Positions 57,693 to 64,000 of a DNA stretch of 64,000 bases are shown one piece after another. Made by a program: the position numbers and the translations under genes. The stretch lies in assembly GCF_004919095.1 (NCBI RefSeq), contig NZ_STGJ01000015.1, positions 32,756 to 96,755 on the forward strand, read 5' to 3'. The notes beneath the pieces were generated by a model. It searched no databases, was not told the origin of the DNA, and worked only from the letters and a program-made list of their open reading frames with translations. The DNA is from Crenobacter intestini. Lineage in GTDB: Bacteria; Pseudomonadota; Gammaproteobacteria; Burkholderiales; Chromobacteriaceae. Position 1 is the first letter of the stretch. Each line of letters starts with the position of its first letter.

Positions 57693-57964
57693 GCCGCGTG
57701 CTCCCTGAAGAAGCGGCGGTACACCCACCACGACGCGAGCACGCTGCCCATGGTCGACGCGAGCGAGATCAGCACGCCCTTCGCGCCGATGGTCGACAGG
57801 TTGGCGAGGATGGTCTCGTTCTGCCCGACCGACACGCCGAGGAAGAACAAAAGCAGCATGATCGTGAACGAGATCAGGCGGCCGGTATGGCGCACGGCGC
57901 GATAGTCGCGCGCGAAGTGGCCGACGACGACGCCGGCGATCAGACAGGCAAGGACACTGAACAT
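57689..57964 (-). CDS. LysO-family lysine exporter, N-terminal part (split gene)
   Basis: 91 aa, three membrane helices (VLACLIAGVVVGHFA; LISFTIMLLLFFLGVSVGQ; LISLASTMGSVLASWWVY). Together with the next gene it adds up to a full LysO. FFLGVSVGQNETI repeats the FCVGVSVGSDDTL of the partner, reflecting the internal duplication of the family. Confidence 0.83.
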   Translation of the reverse strand: MFSVLACLIAGVVVGHFARDYRAVRHTGRLISFTIMLLLFFLGVSVGQNETILANLSTIGAKGVLISLASTMGSVLASWWVYRRFFREHAA

Positions 57965-57981
57965 CGAGGGATTCCGCAGGC

Positions 57982-58010
57982 AAAAACAACGGCCGGGGCA
58001 ACCCCGGCCG
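57982..58010 (-). terminator. Intrinsic terminator of the ABC transporter gene
   Basis: 9-bp CGGCCGGGG/CCCCGGCCG stem with a 3-base loop, followed by TTGTTTTTG on the reverse strand; 69 bases past the ABC stop and before the LysO start. Confidence 0.78.
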
Positions 58011-58078
58011 ACAACAGCACAGTGATACCATGCCCGATTCGCATTTTCAACGCGGGTCAGGCAGTTAATTGTCCTGCC

Positions 58079-59872
58079 TCAAAGGTCCGCCGCGGCGGCT
58101 TCGCCCTGCTGCTGCATCGCCCACAGCGCGCTATAACGACCGCCGGCGGCAACCAGCGTGCGGTGGTTACCGCGCTCGATGACCCGCCCGGCGTCGAGCA
58201 CCACGATCTCGTCGGCGTCGACGATAGTCGACAGCCGGTGCGCGACCACCAGCGTGGTGCGCCCGCTGGCCGCCGCCGCCAGTTCCTGCTGGATCGCGCG
58301 CTCGGTGCGCGAGTCGAGCGCGCTGGTCGCCTCGTCGAAGATCATGATCGGCGGGTTCTTCAGGAGCGCGCGCGCGATGGCGACGCGCTGCTTCTCGCCG
58401 CCGGAGAGCTTGAGGCCGCGCTCGCCGACCTGGGTGTCGTAGCCGTCGGGCAGGGTCTCGACGAAGGCGTGGATATGCGCGCGCCGCGCGGCGTCGATCA
58501 CCTCTTCGCGGCTGGCCTCAGGCCGGCCGTACGCGATGTTCGCCCAGATGGTGTCGTTGAAGAGCACGGTGTCCTGCGGCACGATGCCGATGTGCGCGCG
58601 CAGGCTGTCCTGGGTGAGCTGCCGGATATCGGTGCCGTTCACCCGCACCGCGCCGCCCGAAACGTCGTAGAAGCGGAACAGCAGGCGCGCGAGTGTCGAC
58701 TTGCCGGCGCCGGACGCGCCGACCACCGCCAGCGTCTTGCCGGCCGGGATGGTGAAGCTCACCCCCTGCAGGATCTCCCGCTTGCCGTCATAGGAGAAAT
58801 CGACCGCGTCGAAGCTGACCGTCGCCTCGGCCCCCGACAGCGCCCGGGCGCCGGGCGCGTCGGCCACCTCCTCGTCCTGCCGCAACAAGCCGAACATGCG
58901 CTCCATGTCGGCCAGCGCGTGGCGGATCTCGCGGTAGACGAAACCCAAAAAGTGCAGCGGCGACCACAGCTGGGTCAGGTAGCTGGCCACCAGCACCACG
59001 TCGCCGACCGTCATCGTGCCGGCCACCACCCCGCGCGCGGCCATTACCATCACCGAGGTGACGCCCACCGCGATGATCACGCCCTGCCCTGCGTTGAGCA
59101 AAGACAGCGACACCTGGTTCTTGACCGCCGACGCCTCCCAGCGGGCGAGGCCCTCGTCGTAACGCGCCGCCTCCCAGCCCTCGTTGCCGAAGTACTTGAC
59201 CGTCTCGTAGTTGATCAGCGCGTCGATCGCCTTGGCGTTGGCCTTGGAATCCAGATCGTTCATGGTGCGGCGGAACACCGTGCGCCACTCGGTGACCACC
59301 AGCGTGAAGCCGATGTAGACGGCGATGGTCGCCACCGTCACCAGCGCGAACCAGATATCGAACAGCCAGAACAGGATGCCGGCGACCAGCGCGATCTCGA
59401 TCAGCGTCGGCAGGATGTTGAACACCGTGAAGTTGAGCAGGAAGCCGATGCCCTTGGTGCCGCGCTCGATGTCGCGGCTCATTCCGCCGGTCTGCCGCCC
59501 CAGATGAAAGCGCAGCGACAGCCGGAACAGGTGCGCGAACACCTGGCGCGCCACCTGGCGGATTGCGCCCTGGATCACCCGCGCGAACACCGCGTCGCGC
59601 ACCTCGCCCAGCACGCTGGAGAGCAGGCGGGCGACGCCGTAGCCGGCCAGCGCCATCACCGGCACCGCAAGCAGGGTGGCCGGCACGGACAGCGCGTCGA
59701 CGATGTCTTTCAGGAACAGCGGGACGGTGACGGTGGCGACCTTGGCACCGATCAGGCAGGACAGCGCAAGCGCCAGCCGCCCCTTGAAGCGCAGCAGGTA
59801 GGGCCACAGCGTGCGCAGCGTCTGCCAGTCGTCACGGTCGGTCGGCGGGGGTGTGGTATGGGTAAAACGCAT
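58079..59872 (-). CDS. Atm1/HMT-type ABC transporter (fused membrane and ATPase domains)
   Basis: 597 aa half-transporter: six-helix membrane domain (about 25-320) with NYETVKYFGNEGWEAARYD, the hallmark of the Atm1/AtmA branch, then ATPase with GASGAGKSTLARL, LSGGEKQR and IMIFDEATSALD. Exports glutathione-linked or heavy-metal compounds in relatives. The start at 59872 has no strong ribosome site; the longer open frame upstream overlaps apaG and a small forward gene and is rejected. Confidence 0.9.
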   Translation of the reverse strand: MRFTHTTPPPTDRDDWQTLRTLWPYLLRFKGRLALALSCLIGAKVATVTVPLFLKDIVDALSVPATLLAVPVMALAGYGVARLLSSVLGEVRDAVFARVIQGAIRQVARQVFAHLFRLSLRFHLGRQTGGMSRDIERGTKGIGFLLNFTVFNILPTLIEIALVAGILFWLFDIWFALVTVATIAVYIGFTLVVTEWRTVFRRTMNDLDSKANAKAIDALINYETVKYFGNEGWEAARYDEGLARWEASAVKNQVSLSLLNAGQGVIIAVGVTSVMVMAARGVVAGTMTVGDVVLVASYLTQLWSPLHFLGFVYREIRHALADMERMFGLLRQDEEVADAPGARALSGAEATVSFDAVDFSYDGKREILQGVSFTIPAGKTLAVVGASGAGKSTLARLLFRFYDVSGGAVRVNGTDIRQLTQDSLRAHIGIVPQDTVLFNDTIWANIAYGRPEASREEVIDAARRAHIHAFVETLPDGYDTQVGERGLKLSGGEKQRVAIARALLKNPPIMIFDEATSALDSRTERAIQQELAAAASGRTTLVVAHRLSTIVDADEIVVLDAGRVIERGNHRTLVAAGGRYSALWAMQQQGEAAAADL

Positions 59873-59935
59873 GGGTTTGGCTTGCCTGTGGAATGCTTGT
59901 CGGCCAGATTGAAACAGAACCCGGAGGGAAACGCC

Positions 59936-60016
59936 ATGTGGATCCTGCTGGCCGAAGCGGCGCTGGCGCTGTTGCTGGCCGCCTTTATCGTGTGGTGGAC
60001 CTGGCCACGCAGCTGA
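59936..60016 (+). CDS. 26-residue single-span membrane protein
   Basis: ATG at 59936 follows CCGGAGGGAAACGCC. The peptide starts MWILLAEAALALLLAAFIVW and ends WTWPRS: one membrane helix with a Trp-rich, positively charged C-terminal end (in-to-out orientation ambiguous). The stop is 1 base from the convergent apaG stop. It lies divergent from the ABC transporter. Too short for homology claims, but the ribosome site and hydrophobic pattern are strong. Confidence 0.6.
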   Translation: MWILLAEAALALLLAAFIVWWTWPRS

Positions 60017-60017
60017 C

Positions 60018-60380
60018 TCAATGCAGGCTGCGCGGCGCGATAAGCCGGAATTCGGGGATGTCGGCGTCGAAACGCTCGCCGTCCGCGCCGACCATCTGGT
60101 AGCTGCCGCGCATGCTGCCCCACGGCGTGGTGAGCCGCGTCCAGCTGTCGTACTCGTAGACGCCGCCGGCCTCGATGCGCGGCGTCTCGCCGACCACCCC
60201 GCGCCCGCGCACCTCCTCGATGTGGCCGTTGGCATCGGTGATCACCCAGTGCCGGGCGAGCAGGCGCACCGGTGCGTCGCCCCGGTTACGGATCGACACC
60301 CGGTAACCGAACGCGTAAACGTCCGCCGCCACGTCCGACTCGTCCGCCAGATAAAACGGCACCACTTCGACTTCGACCAT
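60018..60380 (-). CDS. apaG: ApaG
   Basis: 120 aa single ApaG (DUF525) domain: [60 protein letters not shown]. Associated with Co/Mg resistance phenotypes and with diadenosine-tetraphosphate metabolism genetically; biochemical role unsettled. The ATG at 60380 follows GCAAGGAGAAGGCG. Confidence 0.95.
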   Translation of the reverse strand: MVEVEVVPFYLADESDVAADVYAFGYRVSIRNRGDAPVRLLARHWVITDANGHIEEVRGRGVVGETPRIEAGGVYEYDSWTRLTTPWGSMRGSYQMVGADGERFDADIPEFRLIAPRSLH

Positions 60381-60396
60381 CGCCTTCTCCTTGCAA

Positions 60397-60425
60397 TTGA
60401 CACGCCGCGGTGCGCGGCCGACAAT
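60397..60425 (+). promoter_or_regulatory. Sigma-70 type promoter of the gene at 60456
   Basis: TTGACA (60397-60402), 17-base spacer, GACAAT (60420-60425). Predicted start about 60432, giving a leader of about 24 bases. Confidence 0.65.
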
Positions 60426-60455
60426 CCGCCGCAGCACACCACCCAACCAGCATAG

Positions 60456-60815
60456 ATGTCAGACATCGCAGACAAGCGCAAGCGCTTCATCCTGGCCGCG
60501 GCTGCCGTCGCCGCCGTGTTCGCCGCCTACGCCGCATGGCAAGGCTTCTCCAACGCCACCTTCGCTAGCGCCCCGCAAGGTCCCGAACTGCTGCAGCCGT
60601 TCACGCCGTCGGCCAACACCGACCCGGTCGCCGCGTATACCCCGCACCCGCACTCGGGCAAGGTCACCGTGCTGCCGCGCGCGGTGGCCCGCGCACAGCC
60701 GGCCATCGCCGACGCTTCCGCCCCGGCCGACGAGGCGCTCGCCGAGTTGCCGGCCGAGGAAACCGCGGCACCGCCGGAGAGCGAGGCCACGCCGCCGGCC
60801 GAAACCGCGCAGTGA
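60456..60815 (+). CDS. Small single-span membrane protein with Ala/Pro/Glu-rich tail
   Basis: 119 aa: basic N-terminus ([11 protein letters not shown]), one helix ([17 protein letters not shown]), then a low-complexity Ala/Pro/Glu-rich extracytoplasmic region. Not recognised. It has a convincing promoter just upstream and a shadow-free frame. A role in the envelope is the most that can be said. Confidence 0.65.
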   Translation: MSDIADKRKRFILAAAAVAAVFAAYAAWQGFSNATFASAPQGPELLQPFTPSANTDPVAAYTPHPHSGKVTVLPRAVARAQPAIADASAPADEALAELPAEETAAPPESEATPPAETAQ

Positions 60816-60825
60816 CGGCGCCGGC

Positions 60826-60855
60826 ATGACGCAGGCGGCGGGCGGGCGTTACAAT
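60826..60855 (+). promoter_or_regulatory. Candidate promoter of rpe-gph
   Basis: ATGACG (60826-60831, four of six to TTGACA), 18-base spacer, TACAAT (60850-60855). The start point would be about 60862, some 24 bases before the rpe ATG. Confidence 0.5.
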
Positions 60856-60885
60856 GCCAGCCTCCCGTCCAACCATGCCGACACC

Positions 60886-61566
60886 ATGAACTACCGCATC
60901 GCCCCCAGCATCCTGTCCGCCGACTTCGCCCGCCTGGGCGAGGAAATCCGCGACGTCGTCGCCGCCGGCGCCGACATCATCCACTTCGACGTGATGGACA
61001 ACCATTACGTGCCCAACCTGACCATCGGCCCGATGGTGTGCGAGGCGATCCGCCCGCATACCAGCGCGCCGATTGACGTGCACCTGATGGTCAAGCCGGT
61101 CGACGCGCTGGCCGCGATGTTCGCCAAGGCCGGCGCCGACATCATCACCTTCCACCCCGAAGCGTCCGAGCATGTAGACCGCACGCTGGAGCTGATCCGC
61201 GACGCCGGCTGCAAGGCGGGCCTGGTGTTCAACCCGGCGACCAGCCTGTCCTACCTCGACCATGTGATGGACAAGATCGACATGATCCTCATCATGTCGG
61301 TCAACCCGGGCTTCGGCGGGCAGAGCTTCATCCCCGAGGCGCTGAACAAGATCCGCGCCGCGCGCGAGCGCATCGACGCCTACACCGCGCGCACCGGCCG
61401 CGAGATCTGGCTCGAGGTCGACGGCGGCGTCAAGGTCGACAATATCCGCGAAGTCGCCGCCGCCGGCGCCGACACCTTCGTCGCCGGTTCCGCGATCTAC
61501 GGCAAGCCCGACTACAAGGCAGTCATCGACGCGATGCGCGCCGAACTCGCCAAGGCCGGCCGCTAA
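60886..61566 (+). CDS. rpe: Ribulose-phosphate 3-epimerase
   Basis: 226 aa TIM barrel: [31 protein letters not shown] (metal His/Asp), [24 protein letters not shown]. Interconverts ribulose-5-P and xylulose-5-P. The start at 60886 has no clear ribosome site, but [10 protein letters not shown] is the usual N-terminus. Followed by gph, as in many beta- and gammaproteobacteria. Confidence 0.96.
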   Translation: MNYRIAPSILSADFARLGEEIRDVVAAGADIIHFDVMDNHYVPNLTIGPMVCEAIRPHTSAPIDVHLMVKPVDALAAMFAKAGADIITFHPEASEHVDRTLELIRDAGCKAGLVFNPATSLSYLDHVMDKIDMILIMSVNPGFGGQSFIPEALNKIRAARERIDAYTARTGREIWLEVDGGVKVDNIREVAAAGADTFVAGSAIYGKPDYKAVIDAMRAELAKAGR

Positions 61567-61576
61567 GGAGCGAGAC

Positions 61577-62245
61577 ATGGACATCAAGCACCTCAAGGCC
61601 TTCGCCTTTGATCTGGACGGCACCCTCAGCGACTCGATCGCCGACCTTGCCGGCGCCGCCAACCGCATGCGCGCGGCACTCGGCATGCCGCCGCTGGATC
61701 AAGCCCGCATCCAGAGCCATGTCGGCGACGGCATCGCAAGCTTGGTGCACCGCGCGCTGACCGACGAGCGCGACGGCGCCGCCGACCCCGCGCTGTGGGA
61801 GCAGGGCTACACCCTGTTCGTCACCGAGTACGCGGCGCACCTGTGTGACCACACCCGCCTCTACCCGGGCGTGCTCGACGGGCTGCAGCTCCTGAAAACC
61901 CTGCAGCTGCCGCTGGCGGTGGTCACCAACAAGTCCGAGCGGCTCGCCGTGCCGCTCTTGCAAAAGCTCGGCATCGCCGATTTGTTCTCGCTGGTGATCG
62001 GCGGCGACACCCTCACCGAGAAGAAGCCGTCCGGCCTGCCGGTGCGCCACGCCGCCGCCGTGATGGGCGTCGAGGCTAGTCAGCTTGGTATGGTCGGCGA
62101 CTCGGTCAACGACGTGAAAGCCGCGCGCGCGGCGGGCGCCGTCGCCGTCGCGGTCAGCTACGGCTACGAGGACGTCGCCACGCTGGAAGCGGACGTGGTG
62201 GTCGACAGCCTTGCCCAGCTCTACGATTTGATGAAAAATGGCTAG
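61577..62245 (+). CDS. gph: Phosphoglycolate phosphatase
   Basis: 222 aa HAD hydrolase: DLDGTLSDSIADL (nucleophile Asp; Ser-Asp-Ser in place of the commoner Val-Asp-Ser), VVTNKSERL, EKKPSGLP, GMVGDSVNDVKAARAAG. Hydrolyses 2-phosphoglycolate. Starts 10 bases after rpe behind GGAGCGAGAC, between rpe and trpE as expected. Confidence 0.93.
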   Translation: MDIKHLKAFAFDLDGTLSDSIADLAGAANRMRAALGMPPLDQARIQSHVGDGIASLVHRALTDERDGAADPALWEQGYTLFVTEYAAHLCDHTRLYPGVLDGLQLLKTLQLPLAVVTNKSERLAVPLLQKLGIADLFSLVIGGDTLTEKKPSGLPVRHAAAVMGVEASQLGMVGDSVNDVKAARAAGAVAVAVSYGYEDVATLEADVVVDSLAQLYDLMKNG

Positions 62246-62274
62246 CGATCTGACATACAACTGACCGCAAGCTC

Positions 62275-62322
62275 ATGACGACACTGCTCCCGGCCCTGCT
62301 GCCCTGCCGATGGCGACGCTAG
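62275..62322 (+). CDS. Possible trp leader peptide
   Basis: A 15-codon frame [15 protein letters not shown] lies in the 129-base gap before trpE, with a single Trp near its end. No tandem Trp codons, a weak ribosome site, and I cannot draw convincing alternative hairpins, so attenuation control is unproven. Confidence 0.2.
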   Translation: MTTLLPALLPCRWRR

Positions 62323-62374
62323 ACGACCCCCGCTAGACATCCGCCACCTACACACAGCCCCACCGGGAGCTCTC

Positions 62375-63838
62375 ATGCTGCAAACCGAATTCAACGCGCT
62401 GGCCGACGCCGGCTACAACCGCATCCCCGTCACCCTCGAGTTGTTCGCCGACCTCGACACCCCCTTGTCGGTCTACCTCAAGCTCGCCAACGCGCCCTAC
62501 TCCTACCTGCTCGAATCGGTAGTCGGCGGCGAGCGCTTCGGCCGCTACTCCTTCATCGGCCTGCCCGCCACCACCCGCGTGCGGGTGAACCGTGACCGGG
62601 TGCAGGTCGAGTACGGCGACAAGGTAATCGAACGCCACCAGGGCGACCCGCTCGCCTTTATCGAGGCGTTCCAGCAGCGCTTCCACACCCCGCCCGCCGA
62701 AGCCCTGCCGCGCTTCGCCGGCGGCCTGGTCGGCTACTTCGGCTACGACACCGTCCGCTACGTCGAGAAGCGCCTCTCCGACGGCCGCAAGGAAGACCCG
62801 GCCGGCACGCCGGACATCCTGCTGATGCTGTCGGAAGAGCTGGCGGTGGTCGACAACCTCTCGGGCAAGCTCACGCTGATCGTGTACGCCGACCCGGCGG
62901 TACCCAACGCGCTGCAAAAGGCGCACGCGCGCCTCGCCCAGTTGCGCGGCCGCCTGCGCGAACCCTCGCCCTTGCCGCTGTCGCTGCCCTCGCCCCCCAC
63001 GCAGGCGACCTCCGAATTCGGCCAGGAAGCGTTCAAGGCAGCGGTCGAGTCGGCCAAGCGCTACATCGTCGACGGCGACATCATGCAGGTGGTGCTCTCG
63101 CAGCGCATGAGCATGCCGTTCACCGACTCGCCCTTGTCGCTGTACCGCGCGCTGCGCAGCCTCAACCCCTCGCCCTACATGTTCCTCTACCACTTCGACG
63201 ACTTCCACGTGGTCGGCGCCTCGCCCGAAATTCTGGTGCGCCGCGAACACGACACCGTGACGGTGCGCCCGATCGCCGGCACCCGCGTGCGCGGCAAGAA
63301 CCGCGAGGAAGACGAGGCGTTGGCTCAGGATCTGCTCGCCGACCCCAAGGAAATCGCCGAGCACGTGATGCTGATGGACCTCGGCCGCAACGACGTCGGC
63401 CGCGTCGCTGAAACTGGAAGTGTGCGCGTCACCGACAATATGGTGATCGAGCGCTACTCGCACGTGATGCACATCGTCTCCAGCGTGGAAGGCACGGTGT
63501 CGCCCACCACCTCGAACATCGACGTGCTGCGCGCCACCTTCCCCGCCGGCACCCTGTCCGGCGCGCCCAAGGTGCGCGCGATGGAAATCATCGACGAATT
63601 CGAGCCTTCGGGGCGCGGCGTGTACGGCGGCGCCGTCGGCTACCTCGGTTTCTCCGGCGACATGGACCTCGCCATCGCCATCCGCACCGCGGTGATCAAG
63701 AACGGCGTGCTCACCGTGCAGTCTGGCGCCGGCGTAGTCGCCGACTCGGTACCCGAATCGGAATGGCAGGAAACCCAGAACAAGGCCCGCGCAGTGATCC
63801 GCGCCGCGGAATTGGTGCAGGCGGGGTTGGATGGGTGA
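62375..63838 (+). CDS. trpE: Anthranilate synthase component I
   Basis: 487 aa. The Trp-feedback LLES motif is present ([19 protein letters not shown]). Chorismate-binding core: [73 protein letters not shown]. The ATG follows CGGGAGCTCTC. The expected partner trpG does not follow directly: the gene ends at 63,838 and an opposite-strand terminator begins at 63,884. Confidence 0.96.
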   Translation: MLQTEFNALADAGYNRIPVTLELFADLDTPLSVYLKLANAPYSYLLESVVGGERFGRYSFIGLPATTRVRVNRDRVQVEYGDKVIERHQGDPLAFIEAFQQRFHTPPAEALPRFAGGLVGYFGYDTVRYVEKRLSDGRKEDPAGTPDILLMLSEELAVVDNLSGKLTLIVYADPAVPNALQKAHARLAQLRGRLREPSPLPLSLPSPPTQATSEFGQEAFKAAVESAKRYIVDGDIMQVVLSQRMSMPFTDSPLSLYRALRSLNPSPYMFLYHFDDFHVVGASPEILVRREHDTVTVRPIAGTRVRGKNREEDEALAQDLLADPKEIAEHVMLMDLGRNDVGRVAETGSVRVTDNMVIERYSHVMHIVSSVEGTVSPTTSNIDVLRATFPAGTLSGAPKVRAMEIIDEFEPSGRGVYGGAVGYLGFSGDMDLAIAIRTAVIKNGVLTVQSGAGVVADSVPESEWQETQNKARAVIRAAELVQAGLDG

Positions 63839-63852
63839 GGCCGCCAATTTAC

Positions 63853-63884
63853 AAAAATGCCGCTCAGTGTGTTATCTGAGCGGC
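63853..63884 (-). terminator. Intrinsic terminator for a reverse-strand gene at the right edge
   Basis: GCCGCTCAG (63859-63867) pairs with CTGAGCGGC (63876-63884), 8-base loop, followed on the reverse strand by ATTTTTG. It has no T-run forward, so it serves a gene entering from the right, which fits the remnant at 63888-64000, although it may also slow trpE transcription. Confidence 0.75.
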
Positions 63885-63887
63885 AGC

Positions 63888-64000
63888 TCATCGGCCAAAG
63901 CAAACTTTCATGTTCAAGCCATCAATGTCTGCTTACAGTGAATCGCCCCGGCTTCTCTAGACACTCTTGAGCCGTTGGAAATATTGCTTCTCAAACTCTA
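63888..64000 (-). pseudogene. Decayed C-terminus resembling a Fis-type (NtrC-class) HTH
   Basis: Three successive reverse-strand frames carry fragments in the right order for an NtrC-class Fis domain: EFEKQYFQRLKS, then VSREAGAIHCKQTLMA (compare the usual SRAAREAGIHRKTLYRLM), then GLNMKVCFGR followed by a stop at 63888 and a terminator. At least two frameshifts are needed. The segment is AT-richer than its surroundings. Only 113 bases are visible, so this is tentative. Confidence 0.35.

Noticed and set aside
57090..57964. LysO split as a frameshift pseudogene
   Set aside because: The two parts are joined by a proper ATGA overlap and neither shows decay.
57680..60016. Forward-strand 778-residue open frame
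   Set aside because: Antisense shadow of the ABC transporter; only its last 26 codons, from 59936 with a strong ribosome site, look real.
58079..60235. ABC transporter extended to 718 residues
   Set aside because: The extension would overlap apaG and the 26-residue gene and has no family similarity; the ABC protein starts at MRFTHTTPP (59872).
62275..62322. Classical trp attenuator before trpE
   Set aside because: Only one Trp codon, a weak ribosome site and no clear terminator/antiterminator pair; kept as a low-confidence feature only.

Overview
The window is about 67 percent GC, densely coded, and carries no rRNA, tRNA, CRISPR array or insertion sequence that I can see. The housekeeping block at the right (apaG, rpe, gph, trpE), the FdsGBA-type formate dehydrogenase and the codon usage suggest a betaproteobacterium. 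A Chromobacteriaceae/Neisseriales-like host is my best guess, by inference only.

Region 1 (1-823): the 5' part of a DUF924 gene, then about 475 bases without a gene that are packed with inverted repeats.

Region 2 (823-24,640): a catabolic island for a hydrophobic, probably isoprenoid- or steroid-like, carboxylic substrate. It has an uptake set (DUF1302 outer-membrane protein, DUF1329 periplasmic protein, YCF48-like protein, MMPL/RND transporter). It also has an acyl-CoA ligase, two adjacent and complementary acyl-CoA dehydrogenases, a MaoC hydratase, five SDR dehydrogenases, a thiolase, a Cys-less thiolase-like protein with a DUF35-MaoC partner (retro-aldolase type), an Old Yellow Enzyme, a SnoaL-like protein, an aldehyde dehydrogenase and one LuxR-type regulator. 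The main new observation is that each of the seven inferred transcription units of this island is preceded by the same promoter architecture. This is a GTCC-N4-GGAC dyad continuing into GATG, then exactly 20 nt, then a -10-like hexamer. The dyad centre falls near -42.5, the classical position for a LuxR-type activator. I read this as a single regulon of the LuxR protein encoded at 6756-7925.

Region 3 (24,637-31,686): NAD-dependent formate dehydrogenase fdsGBA and catalase-peroxidase katG.

Region 4 (31,824-38,991): a five-gene gamma-glutamylation operon (glutamine-synthetase-like ligase, aldehyde dehydrogenase, iron alcohol dehydrogenase, gamma-glutamyl hydrolase, permease) with a divergent RpiR regulator. 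It resembles the Puu pathway, but an alcohol dehydrogenase replaces the amine oxidase, which suggests an amino-alcohol substrate.

Region 5 (39,002-45,952): arginine/ornithine uptake and regulation in the Pseudomonas order aotJQMOP-argR, followed by aruF and a short aruG.

Region 6 (46,118-49,977): the four-gene Anbu operon (proteasome-like Anbu, transglutaminase, alpha-E, circularly permuted ATP-grasp).

Region 7 (50,148-64,000): an SUV3-like RNA helicase, fumC, a TIGR03790 protein, an amidase, a lipoprotein, a split LysO exporter, an Atm1-type ABC transporter, a 26-residue membrane protein, apaG, a small membrane protein, rpe-gph-trpE, and at the right edge a decayed Fis-like C-terminus followed by its terminator.
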